Origin: Actinomycetota bacterium
GTDB lineage: Bacteria > Actinomycetota > Actinomycetes > S36-B12 > FW305-bin1
Length of the DNA stretch: 64,000 bases
Assembly: GCA_004297305.1 (NCBI GenBank)
Contig: SCTR01000007.1
Span: 170,871 to 234,870 of the forward strand
Direction: 5' to 3'
This document shows, piece by piece, positions 39,771 through 46,433 of this stretch. How positions within the stretch are numbered: position 1 is the first letter of the stretch; the number at the start of each line of letters is the position of its first letter. The translations under genes were made by a program, and so were the position numbers. Below the pieces are notes generated by a model. That model worked only from the letters and a program-made list of their open reading frames with translations. It was not told the origin of the DNA and did not search any database.

Positions 39771-40346
39771 GTGAGCGCGCGCACCCGCCGCCGACACGGT
39801 GGCCAGGCCGTCAAGGTCGTGGTGACGGGCCCCTTCGGCGCGGGCAAGACCACCCTCATCCGCACCATCAGCGAGATCACGGTCCTGTCGACCGAACGCA
39901 GCCTCAGCGAGGGCGCCACCGCGGAGAAGGCGGAGACCACGGTCGCGATGGACTTCGGTCGCATCACGATCGACCGCGATCTGGTCCTCTACCTCTTCGG
40001 TACGCCAGGCCAGCAACGGTTCGACTTCATGTGGGAGATCCTCGGCGAGGGCATGCTCGGGTACGTCGTCCTCGTCGACGCCGCGCGGCCGGAGTCACTC
40101 GGCGAGGCCGCGGCGATCCTGGACTCGTTCCGGCGGATGGCGTCGGTGCCGTACGTCGTCGCGCTCAACCGCGCGACCGACCTGGACGCGACGTCCGACG
40201 CCCGGATCCGGGCCATCCTCGACATCGGGCCGCAGATCGCGGTGATTCCGTGCGACGCCACCGACAAGGAGTCGGTGAAGGGCGTCCTGCTGTCGTTGCT
40301 GTACGCCGTCCTGGAGGATCTCGAGACCGCCGCAGTCCGGGCCTGA
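39771..40346 (+). CDS. Small Ras-like GTPase (MglA/CvnD-like)
   Basis: About 191 residues. P-loop GPFGAGKTT at 20-28 and G3 motif GTPGQQ at 77-82, with Gly in place of the usual Asp of DxxGQ. The G4 region reads ALNRATDLD (131-139), a degenerate NKxD. Similar sequences pair with roadblock proteins in actinobacterial conservons, and MglA controls pilus polarity in Myxococcus. With roadblock and DUF4388 genes upstream and PilB downstream, it is a candidate switch for pilus assembly. Start GTG 39771. Confidence 0.85.
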   Translation: MSARTRRRHGGQAVKVVVTGPFGAGKTTLIRTISEITVLSTERSLSEGATAEKAETTVAMDFGRITIDRDLVLYLFGTPGQQRFDFMWEILGEGMLGYVVLVDAARPESLGEAAAILDSFRRMASVPYVVALNRATDLDATSDARIRAILDIGPQIAVIPCDATDKESVKGVLLSLLYAVLEDLETAAVRA

Positions 40347-40349
40347 TCC

Positions 40350-40820
40350 GTGCTGCGGTCCGTCCTGGCCCGGCTGTCCGCCGCCTTCGGTCGCCGCGGT
40401 CCTCGCGGCGGTCGGCATGCGGTACGGCGTACCGCCGCCGCGCTCGTTCGCCCGCAGACGTCCGACCATCCGCTGGCCGGGCCGCCCGCCCCTCCTGCGC
40501 CCAGTGGCTCACGACCGACCTCCGAGCCGCCGACTCTCGAGCGACCGATCTCCGAGCGTCCGACGCTCCAGCAGCCGAGTCCGAAGCCGCCGATCTCCGA
40601 GGAGCCGGCCCCCGAGCGTCGGACCTCCGAGCCGCCTACCCCTGAGTCACCGCCCGCCGAGCAGCCGGTGTCCGACGAGCCACCCCCCGTGGATCGGGTG
40701 GGCCTCGTGTTCGCCGACGGCGCGCAGGTCGTGCTTCCGGACACGGACCCGTCCACCGAGGACATCCGGACCGCCGCAGCCCGGCTGCTGGCCGCCACCG
40801 ATCCGACGCCGCCGCGCTGA
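40350..40820 (+). CDS. Pro-rich protein of the pilus control module
   Basis: About 156 residues, no recognised family. A basic, helical N-terminus (LRSVLARLSAAFGRR) is followed by about 80 residues of degenerate Ser-Glu-Pro-Pro/Glu-Arg-Pro repeats. The C-terminus is small and conserved-looking (VGLVFADGAQVVLPDTDPSTEDIRTAA). It starts 3 nt after the GTPase, so it belongs to the same transcript. The coding repeat includes two copies of ccgatctccgag. It could be a flexible adaptor. The frame choice is supported by the coherent termini only. Confidence 0.55.
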   Translation: MLRSVLARLSAAFGRRGPRGGRHAVRRTAAALVRPQTSDHPLAGPPAPPAPSGSRPTSEPPTLERPISERPTLQQPSPKPPISEEPAPERRTSEPPTPESPPAEQPVSDEPPPVDRVGLVFADGAQVVLPDTDPSTEDIRTAAARLLAATDPTPPR

Positions 40821-40923
40821 CGCGCGATCGGCCCCGCGCTACAGCGGGCGCTCGTCAGTGCCGACGTCACCGTGAGGGTCGGTCAGGCCCGCGGACCGGG
40901 TGGGCGATGGGAGGTCGGCAAGG

Positions 40924-42588
40924 ATGAAGCAGCTCGGCGACATCCTGCTCGACGCCCGGCTGGTCAACCGGGCGCAGCTGGACGTCGCCTACGAGGAGCA
41001 CCAGCGGGTCGGGCGCAGTCTGGGCCGGGTGCTGGTCGAGCGGGGCATCCTCACGGAGTCCCAGCTGGTCGCGGCACTGGCCGCGCAGATCGGGATGCGC
41101 TTCGTCGACCTCACCGAGACGATGATCGACCACGCCGCCCTGGCCCGGGTGTCCGGCGTGGTCTGCCGCCGTCACCTGGCGCTGCCGATCGCCATCGAGG
41201 ACGACAAGCTCGTCGTGGCCATGGCCGACCCGGCCAACGTCTTCGCCGTCGACGACTTCCGTTCGATGACGGGGATGGACGTGCGTCCCGTCGTGGCCAC
41301 CCGCAGCGACGTGCAGGCCGCGATCGATCGGGTCTTCCGTTCCGACTCCGAGATCGAGGACCTCACCTCGGCGATCGACACCGCCGAGGCCGACGACGAC
41401 CTCAGTCAGGTCAAGGAGATCGTCGAGGACGCGCCGATCGTCCGGTTCGTCAATCTGTTGATCACCCAGGCAATCCAGGACGGCGCCTCGGACATCCACC
41501 TCGAGCCTGCCGAGGACGACCTCGCGGTCCGCTATCGCATCGACGGGGTACTGCACGAGGTCATGCGGTCGCCGAAGTCGATCCAGTCCGGGGTGATCAG
41601 CCGGCTGAAGATCATGGCCGAGATCAACATCGCCGAGCGCCGGGTACCCCAGGACGGCCGGCTGTCGGTGACCACGAACGGACGCAAGATCGACCTGCGG
41701 GTGGCGACGCTGCCCACCGTGTGGGGCGAGAAGGTCGTCATGCGGATCCTGGACAACACCACCGCGCGGCTGGATCTGTCCGACCTCGGTTTCTCCGACC
41801 AGAACTACGACCGGTATTCCGAGAGTTTCCAGAAGCCGTACGGAATGATCCTGGTGACCGGGCCCACCGGTTCGGGGAAGAGCACCACGCTGTACGCCAC
41901 CCTCAACATCATCAACCGGCCCGAAGTCAACATCATCACCGTCGAGGACCCGGTCGAATACCGGCTACCCGGGGTGAACCAGGTGCAGGTCAACGTGAAA
42001 GCGGGTCTCACGTTCGCCTCCGCGTTGCGCTCGATCCTGCGATCCGATCCCGACATCGTGCTGATCGGTGAGATCCGCGACCACGAGACGGCGCAGATCG
42101 CTATCGAGGCTGCGTTGACCGGCCACCTCGTCCTCACCACGCTGCACACCAACGACGCTCCGTCGGCCATCACCCGACTCACCGAGATGGGCATCGAGCC
42201 GTTCCTCGTCGGCTCGGCACTGGATTGTGTGCTGGCGCAACGGCTTGCGCGCCGGCTGTGCAGCAAGTGCAAGGAGCCCTACCAACCGCTGCCGGAGACC
42301 CTGCAGTCGGCGCGGATTCCCTGGGAGGACGGCCGGCCGCTGCCGACCCTGTACCGCGCTGTCGGCTGTCAGCACTGCGCCCGGACCGGATATCGCGGCC
42401 GGCTCGCGCTGCACGAGGTCATGGTGGTCTCGGAGGAGATCGAGCGACTCACCGTCGACCGTGCCGCGGCCACGGTCATCGGCGCCGCCGCCCGGTCGGC
42501 GGGCATGACGCCGCTGCGGGCCGACGGGATCGCCAAGGTTCTCGCTGGCACGACGTCGCTGGAGGAAATCCTGCGCGTCGTCGTCTGA
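40924..42588 (+). CDS. pilB: Type IV pilus extension ATPase PilB
   Basis: Hexameric motor that powers pilin polymerisation. About 554 residues. An N-terminal MshEN-type domain (KQLGDILLDARLVNRAQL...) binds c-di-GMP in some relatives. The core has Walker A GPTGSGKSTT at 313-322, an Asp box EDPVEYRLPGVNQVQ, Walker B DPDIVLIGEIRD and a His box. Four cysteines, C446/C449 and C482/C485, form the zinc site typical of PilB/GspE. ATG 40924 has a GGAGG upstream; a GTG-type start at 40900 is less likely. No clear promoter is seen, so it is probably read from promoter A. Confidence 0.93.
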   Translation: MKQLGDILLDARLVNRAQLDVAYEEHQRVGRSLGRVLVERGILTESQLVAALAAQIGMRFVDLTETMIDHAALARVSGVVCRRHLALPIAIEDDKLVVAMADPANVFAVDDFRSMTGMDVRPVVATRSDVQAAIDRVFRSDSEIEDLTSAIDTAEADDDLSQVKEIVEDAPIVRFVNLLITQAIQDGASDIHLEPAEDDLAVRYRIDGVLHEVMRSPKSIQSGVISRLKIMAEINIAERRVPQDGRLSVTTNGRKIDLRVATLPTVWGEKVVMRILDNTTARLDLSDLGFSDQNYDRYSESFQKPYGMILVTGPTGSGKSTTLYATLNIINRPEVNIITVEDPVEYRLPGVNQVQVNVKAGLTFASALRSILRSDPDIVLIGEIRDHETAQIAIEAALTGHLVLTTLHTNDAPSAITRLTEMGIEPFLVGSALDCVLAQRLARRLCSKCKEPYQPLPETLQSARIPWEDGRPLPTLYRAVGCQHCARTGYRGRLALHEVMVVSEEIERLTVDRAAATVIGAAARSAGMTPLRADGIAKVLAGTTSLEEILRVVV

Positions 42589-42621
42589 CCGCCGCCCCGC
42601 CACGACGGTCTGCGGTCCGGG

Positions 42622-42648
42622 CTCAAGGGGCCCACTGCGGCAGCCGAT
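42622..42648 (+). promoter_or_regulatory. Sigma-28/WhiG-like promoter B (pilT-pilC)
   Basis: CTCAAG-N15-GCCGAT followed by GA, giving GCCGATGA. An ATG in frame with pilT (42647) overlaps the -10 element, so it cannot be the start if this promoter is used; this favours GTG 42692. Confidence 0.75.
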
Positions 42649-42691
42649 GACCTCCTCGACGTCCGATCCGGACACCGAGCGAGGAGTCACC

Positions 42692-43930
42692 GTGGAGAGC
42701 AGTGGTTTCGTGCCGTCGCCGGCGGCGCCGGTCGCCCCGGCCGGCGAGTCGTGGGGCTCGCTGCCCGGCCCGGCACCTGCTGCCGCGGCGTCCGGGATCG
42801 GCTTGGCGCAGCCGGCGGCCGGCGACTACGGACGGGCGACGACCGAGGAGGTCCTGCGGGCCGACGACCTGTCGTTGTCGACCGTGCTCGAGCGGATGAT
42901 CGCGGCGAAGGCGTCCGACCTGCACCTGACCAACGGCGCTCGTCCCACGGTCCGGATCCACGGCGCGCTGGTCCCGCTGGAGGAATTCCCGGTCCTCACT
43001 TCACCGGTGCTGCAGCGCCTCATGTATGCCGCGGTGACTCAGTCCCAGCGGGAACGCTTCGAGGAGGAACGCGAACTCGACTTCTCGTACACCCTGCCGG
43101 GTCGGGCGCGGTTTCGCGTCAACATGTACCTGCAGCGGGAGTCCGTCGGTGCGGCGTTCCGATTGATCCCGGCGGAGATCAAGACGTTGGACGAGCTCGG
43201 CATACCGCCGGTGGTGTCGACGTTCGCCTCGCTGCCGCGCGGCTTCGTCCTGGTCACCGGGCCGACCGGGTCGGGCAAGTCGACGACGCTGGCGGCGCTT
43301 CTCGACGTGGCCAACCGGACCCGGCACGACCACATCATGACCGTCGAGGACCCGATCGAGTTCCTGCATCGCCACAAGGCGTGCCTGGTGAACCAGCGGG
43401 AGGTGGGCGAGGACACGCACTCGTTCGCCCAGGCGCTCAAGCACGTGCTGCGGCAGGACCCCGACATCATCCTCGTCGGGGAGATGCGGGACCTCGAGAC
43501 GATCCAGGTCGCCCTGACTGCGGCCGAGACCGGCCACCTGGTCTATGCGACGCTGCACACGCAGGATGCCGCGCAGACCATCGACCGGATCATCGACGTG
43601 TTCCCGCCGCACCAGCAGGCGCAGGTACGCCAGCAACTGGCGGCCTCGCTGCAGGGTGTGGTCTGCCAGACGTTGTGCAAGACCGCCGACGGCTCGGGCC
43701 GAGTGGTGGCCACCGAGGTCCTGGTCGCGACGCCCGCGATTCGCAATCTGGTCCGGGAAGGCAAGACCCACCAGATCTATTCGGCCATGCAGGCCGGTGC
43801 GAAACACGGGATGCACACCCTCGACCAGCACCTGGCAGAACTCGTCCGGACCGGCTGGATCAGCTACGAGGTCGGGGTCGAGAAGTGTCACCACCTCGAG
43901 GACTTCAACCGCCTGCTCGGCCGAGCCTGA
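42692..43930 (+). CDS. pilT: Type IV pilus twitching/retraction ATPase PilT
   Basis: Motor for pilus retraction. About 412 residues. An Ala/Pro-rich N-terminus (1-50) precedes the PilT N-domain (SDLHLTNGARPTVRIHG) and ATPase core. Walker A GPTGSGKST is at 190-198. EDPIEFLHRHKACLVNQREVGEDT and DPDIILVGEMRDLETIQVALTAAETGHLV are PilT hallmarks. It lacks the PilB zinc cysteines. GTG 42692 follows CGAGGAG and lies 44 nt after promoter B. Confidence 0.93.
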   Translation: MESSGFVPSPAAPVAPAGESWGSLPGPAPAAAASGIGLAQPAAGDYGRATTEEVLRADDLSLSTVLERMIAAKASDLHLTNGARPTVRIHGALVPLEEFPVLTSPVLQRLMYAAVTQSQRERFEEERELDFSYTLPGRARFRVNMYLQRESVGAAFRLIPAEIKTLDELGIPPVVSTFASLPRGFVLVTGPTGSGKSTTLAALLDVANRTRHDHIMTVEDPIEFLHRHKACLVNQREVGEDTHSFAQALKHVLRQDPDIILVGEMRDLETIQVALTAAETGHLVYATLHTQDAAQTIDRIIDVFPPHQQAQVRQQLAASLQGVVCQTLCKTADGSGRVVATEVLVATPAIRNLVREGKTHQIYSAMQAGAKHGMHTLDQHLAELVRTGWISYEVGVEKCHHLEDFNRLLGRA

Positions 43931-43943
43931 AGGAGCGACCGAG

Positions 43944-45173
43944 ATGGCCACCGCCACGACCTCGACGTTCGAGTACGCCGTCCGCGACCGGACCGGACAC
44001 ATCATCAAGGGCAAGATCGACGCCGACTCGCCCACCGCAGTCGCCCAGAAGCTGCGCAGCATGGGCTACGCCCCGGTGTCGATCACCGAGGCCGGCAAGG
44101 GGATGGACATGGAGTTGTCCATCCCCGGGATGGGCAAGCGGGTCAAGCTCAAGGACCTCGCGGTCATGCTGCGGCAGTTCGCCACGATGCTGTCGTCGGG
44201 CCTGTCGCTGCTGCGCGCGCTGACGATCCTGGAGGACCAGACCCCGAACAAGGAACTCGCCCGCGTCCTGGGCGTCGTGCGCGGCGAGGTCGAGGGCGGC
44301 ACCTCGCTGTCGGCCGCCCTGGCCAAGCATCCCAAGGTGTTCCCGGCGCTCATGGTCAACATGGTGCGTGCCGGCGAGGTCGGCGGCTTCCTCGACGGCG
44401 TCATGCTGCAGCTGGCCACCAACTTCGAGGCCGACGTCCGGTTGCGCGGGAAGGTGAAGAGCGCGATGACCTACCCGGTCGTCGTCTTCGTCATCGCGAT
44501 CATCGCCGTCGTCGGCATGTTGATCTTCATCGTGCCGACGTTCGCCGACATGTTCAAGACGCTCGGCGGTGAACTGCCGGCGCCGACGCGAGTCCTGGTC
44601 TTCCTGTCGGACATGCTCAAACTGCTCCTGCCGGTGATCATCGTGCTGCTCATCGTCGGAGTGATCGTCTGGAAGAAGGTCAAGCGCACCGACCGGGCCC
44701 GCAACGTGGTCGACCCGCTGAAGCTCAAGCTGCCGATCTTCGGCACGTTGTTCCAGAAGATCGCGCTGTCGCGTTTCACCCGCAACCTCGGCACGATGAT
44801 GCGGTCGGGTGTCCCGATCCTGCAGTCGCTGGACATCGTGGCGGACACCTCCGGCAACGTCGTGGTCGCACGGGCGGTCCGTGAGGTGCAGGAGAGCGTC
44901 CGGTCGGGCGAGTCGTTGACCCGGCCACTGTCCCGGCACCCGGTATTCCCCCCGATGATCGTGCAGATGATGGCCGTCGGTGAGGACACCGGGAGCCTCG
45001 ACACGATGCTGTACAAGATCTCGGAGTTCTACGACCAGGAGGTCGAGGCGACCACCGAGGCGCTGACCTCGCTCATCGAACCGCTGATGATCGCCGTCCT
45101 CGGCGGCATCATCGGTTCGATGATCATCGCGCTCTACATGCCGATCTTCAAGATCTTCGACCTCATCAACTGA
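43944..45173 (+). CDS. pilC: Type IV pilus inner-membrane platform protein PilC
   Basis: Polytopic membrane protein on which PilB and PilT act. About 409 residues with two homologous GspF/T2SSF domains (about 70-190 and 270-395), each starting with a phrase like AVMLRQFATMLSSGLSLLRAL and SRFTRNLGTMMRSGVPILQSL. Three membrane stretches are clear: YPVVVFVIAIIAVVGMLIFIV, LLLPVIIVLLIVGVIVW and the C-terminal segment. ATG follows AGGAG; 13 nt separate it from pilT. Confidence 0.94.
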   Translation: MATATTSTFEYAVRDRTGHIIKGKIDADSPTAVAQKLRSMGYAPVSITEAGKGMDMELSIPGMGKRVKLKDLAVMLRQFATMLSSGLSLLRALTILEDQTPNKELARVLGVVRGEVEGGTSLSAALAKHPKVFPALMVNMVRAGEVGGFLDGVMLQLATNFEADVRLRGKVKSAMTYPVVVFVIAIIAVVGMLIFIVPTFADMFKTLGGELPAPTRVLVFLSDMLKLLLPVIIVLLIVGVIVWKKVKRTDRARNVVDPLKLKLPIFGTLFQKIALSRFTRNLGTMMRSGVPILQSLDIVADTSGNVVVARAVREVQESVRSGESLTRPLSRHPVFPPMIVQMMAVGEDTGSLDTMLYKISEFYDQEVEATTEALTSLIEPLMIAVLGGIIGSMIIALYMPIFKIFDLIN

Positions 45174-45207
45174 GCGTGGCCGCGATCGGCTGGCAGGGGG
45201 CCGAACG

Positions 45208-45234
45208 CTCAAGGAATCACTGCCGGTAGCCGAT
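45208..45234 (+). promoter_or_regulatory. Sigma-28/WhiG-like promoter C (pilA1)
   Basis: CTCAAG-N15-GCCGAT, with the -10 continuing CA. It lies 47 bp before the preferred pilA1 start. It lets the major pilin be expressed separately from the motor genes. Confidence 0.75.
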
Positions 45235-45280
45235 CACTGTCTCTGTGACGCCATCGCGTCGCTCGACGATGGAGGTACCG

Positions 45281-45703
45281 GTGCAGAGGGCGCATTCGGC
45301 AAGCCGGCGCGATGCGGGATTCTCGCTGATCGAGATCCTCGTCGTGATCGTGATCCTCGGGATTCTCGCTGCTATCGCGATCCCGGTCTTCCTCAACCAG
45401 CGCAAGCGGTCCGTCGATGCGTCCCTGCAGTCAGACTTGCGCAGCGTAGCCCAGGCGGAGGAGGGCTACTTCATCGACAACAAGATGTACTTGGCGCAGA
45501 CGTCGTCGGGGTCCGCCATCACGATCGGCTCGCAGGTGGGGTTGTCGCCGGGGAACAGCGTCACTGTTGTGGTGGGCTCGGGCGCCAACTCGGGCGCCTT
45601 CTGTGCCGTCGGGTCCAATCCGTCTGCCACGCAGCCACAGGTCTACAAGTCCAATGCTGGGGGGCTGCAACCCGCGACCGTCACCGATTGCGCCGGCTTC
45701 TGA
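45281..45703 (+). CDS. pilA: Type IV major pilin PilA, copy 1
   Basis: About 140 residues. A 13-residue positively charged leader ends G13, then F14-SLIE18: the class III/T4a prepilin site with the critical Glu5. The hydrophobic stalk reads LVVIVILGILAAIAIPVFLNQRKR. The globular part ends in two cysteines (FCAVGSN...TDC) that could form the D-region loop. GTG 45281 with GGAGGT just upstream is chosen over GTG 45245, which lies too close to the predicted transcription start. A short hairpin follows the stop. Confidence 0.9.
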   Translation: MQRAHSASRRDAGFSLIEILVVIVILGILAAIAIPVFLNQRKRSVDASLQSDLRSVAQAEEGYFIDNKMYLAQTSSGSAITIGSQVGLSPGNSVTVVVGSGANSGAFCAVGSNPSATQPQVYKSNAGGLQPATVTDCAGF

Positions 45704-45716
45704 GGGCGATTCGCCC
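45704..45716 (+). terminator. Short hairpin after pilA1
   Basis: GGGCG-ATT-CGCCC directly follows the stop codon. It may slow or partly terminate transcription, or protect the abundant pilin mRNA. Confidence 0.4.
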
Positions 45717-45743
45717 GAACGGCGCAGTTGGTTCGCTTGGCGC

Positions 45744-45771
45744 CTCAAGTGCCGCGATCTTCGGCCGATAA
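45744..45771 (+). promoter_or_regulatory. Sigma-28/WhiG-like promoter E (pilA2)
   Basis: CTCAAG-N14-GCCGATAA. The -10 half is the full GCCGATAA known from FliA/WhiG promoters; the spacer is one base shorter than in A-D. It lies 76 bp before pilA2. Confidence 0.75.
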
Positions 45772-45847
45772 CCGAACTGTCCTTGCACGAAGGCTCGTTC
45801 CACACGGGGCGGCCTGATCATCGTCATCATCTCGGAGGTCACCAGAC

Positions 45848-46288
45848 ATGATGCGCCGCCTGCGCAACTCCATGGAGAAGCGCGAAGAGGGCTTTACCCT
45901 CATCGAGCTCCTCGTGGTCATCATCATTATCGGCATCCTCGCCGCCATCGCGATCCCGGTCTTCCTGAACCAGCGGAAGAAGGGCGTCGACGCTTCGATC
46001 AAGTCGGACCTGCGGACGGTGGCCAACCAGGAGGAGACGTACGCCGTCGACAAGAACGCCACCTACCTGCCTGTCGCCGCTGCGACCGGCACCATCACAA
46101 TCGGCCAGGCTGTCACCCTGTCGCCGGGCAACTCCGTCACGGTGACGACCAATGCCACGCACACCGCCTTCTGCGCGGTCGGCAGCAACACCGGCGCAAC
46201 TCAGGCCTGGGTCTGGGTGAGCGATGCCGGTGGCTTGCAGGCGTCGACGTCGACGGCGTGCCCGTCCGGATACTCGACGACCAGCTGA
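45848..46288 (+). CDS. pilA: Type IV major pilin PilA, copy 2
   Basis: About 146 residues. Leader MMRRLRNSMEKREEG, cleavage G15-F16, Glu at 20, then LVVIIIIGILAAIAIPVFLNQRKKG. Closely related to copy 1: the stalk is nearly identical and GNSVTV...FCAVGSN...AGGLQ recurs in the head, but the loops differ. Two cysteines are in the same places. It has its own sigma-28-like promoter, an upstream GGAGGT and a downstream hairpin, so expression may differ from copy 1. Confidence 0.9.
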   Translation: MMRRLRNSMEKREEGFTLIELLVVIIIIGILAAIAIPVFLNQRKKGVDASIKSDLRTVANQEETYAVDKNATYLPVAAATGTITIGQAVTLSPGNSVTVTTNATHTAFCAVGSNTGATQAWVWVSDAGGLQASTSTACPSGYSTTS

Positions 46289-46320
46289 GCTGTCTAGCGG
46301 CAGCTGTCTCACGGAACGAG

Positions 46321-46349
46321 GGCCCGTCGACCAATGGTGTCGGCGGGCC
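46321..46349 (+). terminator. Hairpin after pilA2
   Basis: GGCCCG at 46321-46326 pairs with CGGGCC at 46344-46349, with partial pairing inside (CGACC/GGTGTCG with bulges). It precedes promoter F, so it likely ends the pilA2 transcript. Confidence 0.5.
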
Positions 46350-46378
46350 TTCGGCCGGGAATCGCCCAGGGGTGGACC

Positions 46379-46406
46379 TTCAGCTACCCCACATTTGAGC
46401 CGAGAT
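46379..46406 (+). promoter_or_regulatory. Weaker sigma-28-like promoter F (minor pilins)
   Basis: TTCA-N16-GCCGAGAT, 27 bp before the adhesin-pilin gene. It keeps the TCA and GCCGA cores and the spacing seen at promoter E, but not CAAG. Tentative. Confidence 0.45.
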
Positions 46407-46433
46407 GGAACTCGACCTTGAGGGAGGAGCACC

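Noticed and set aside
40821-40923. A possible sigma-28-like site before pilB (CTAC-N17-GCCGAC)
   Set aside because: Both halves differ from the consensus seen at the other sites. The match is no better than expected by chance in this DNA.
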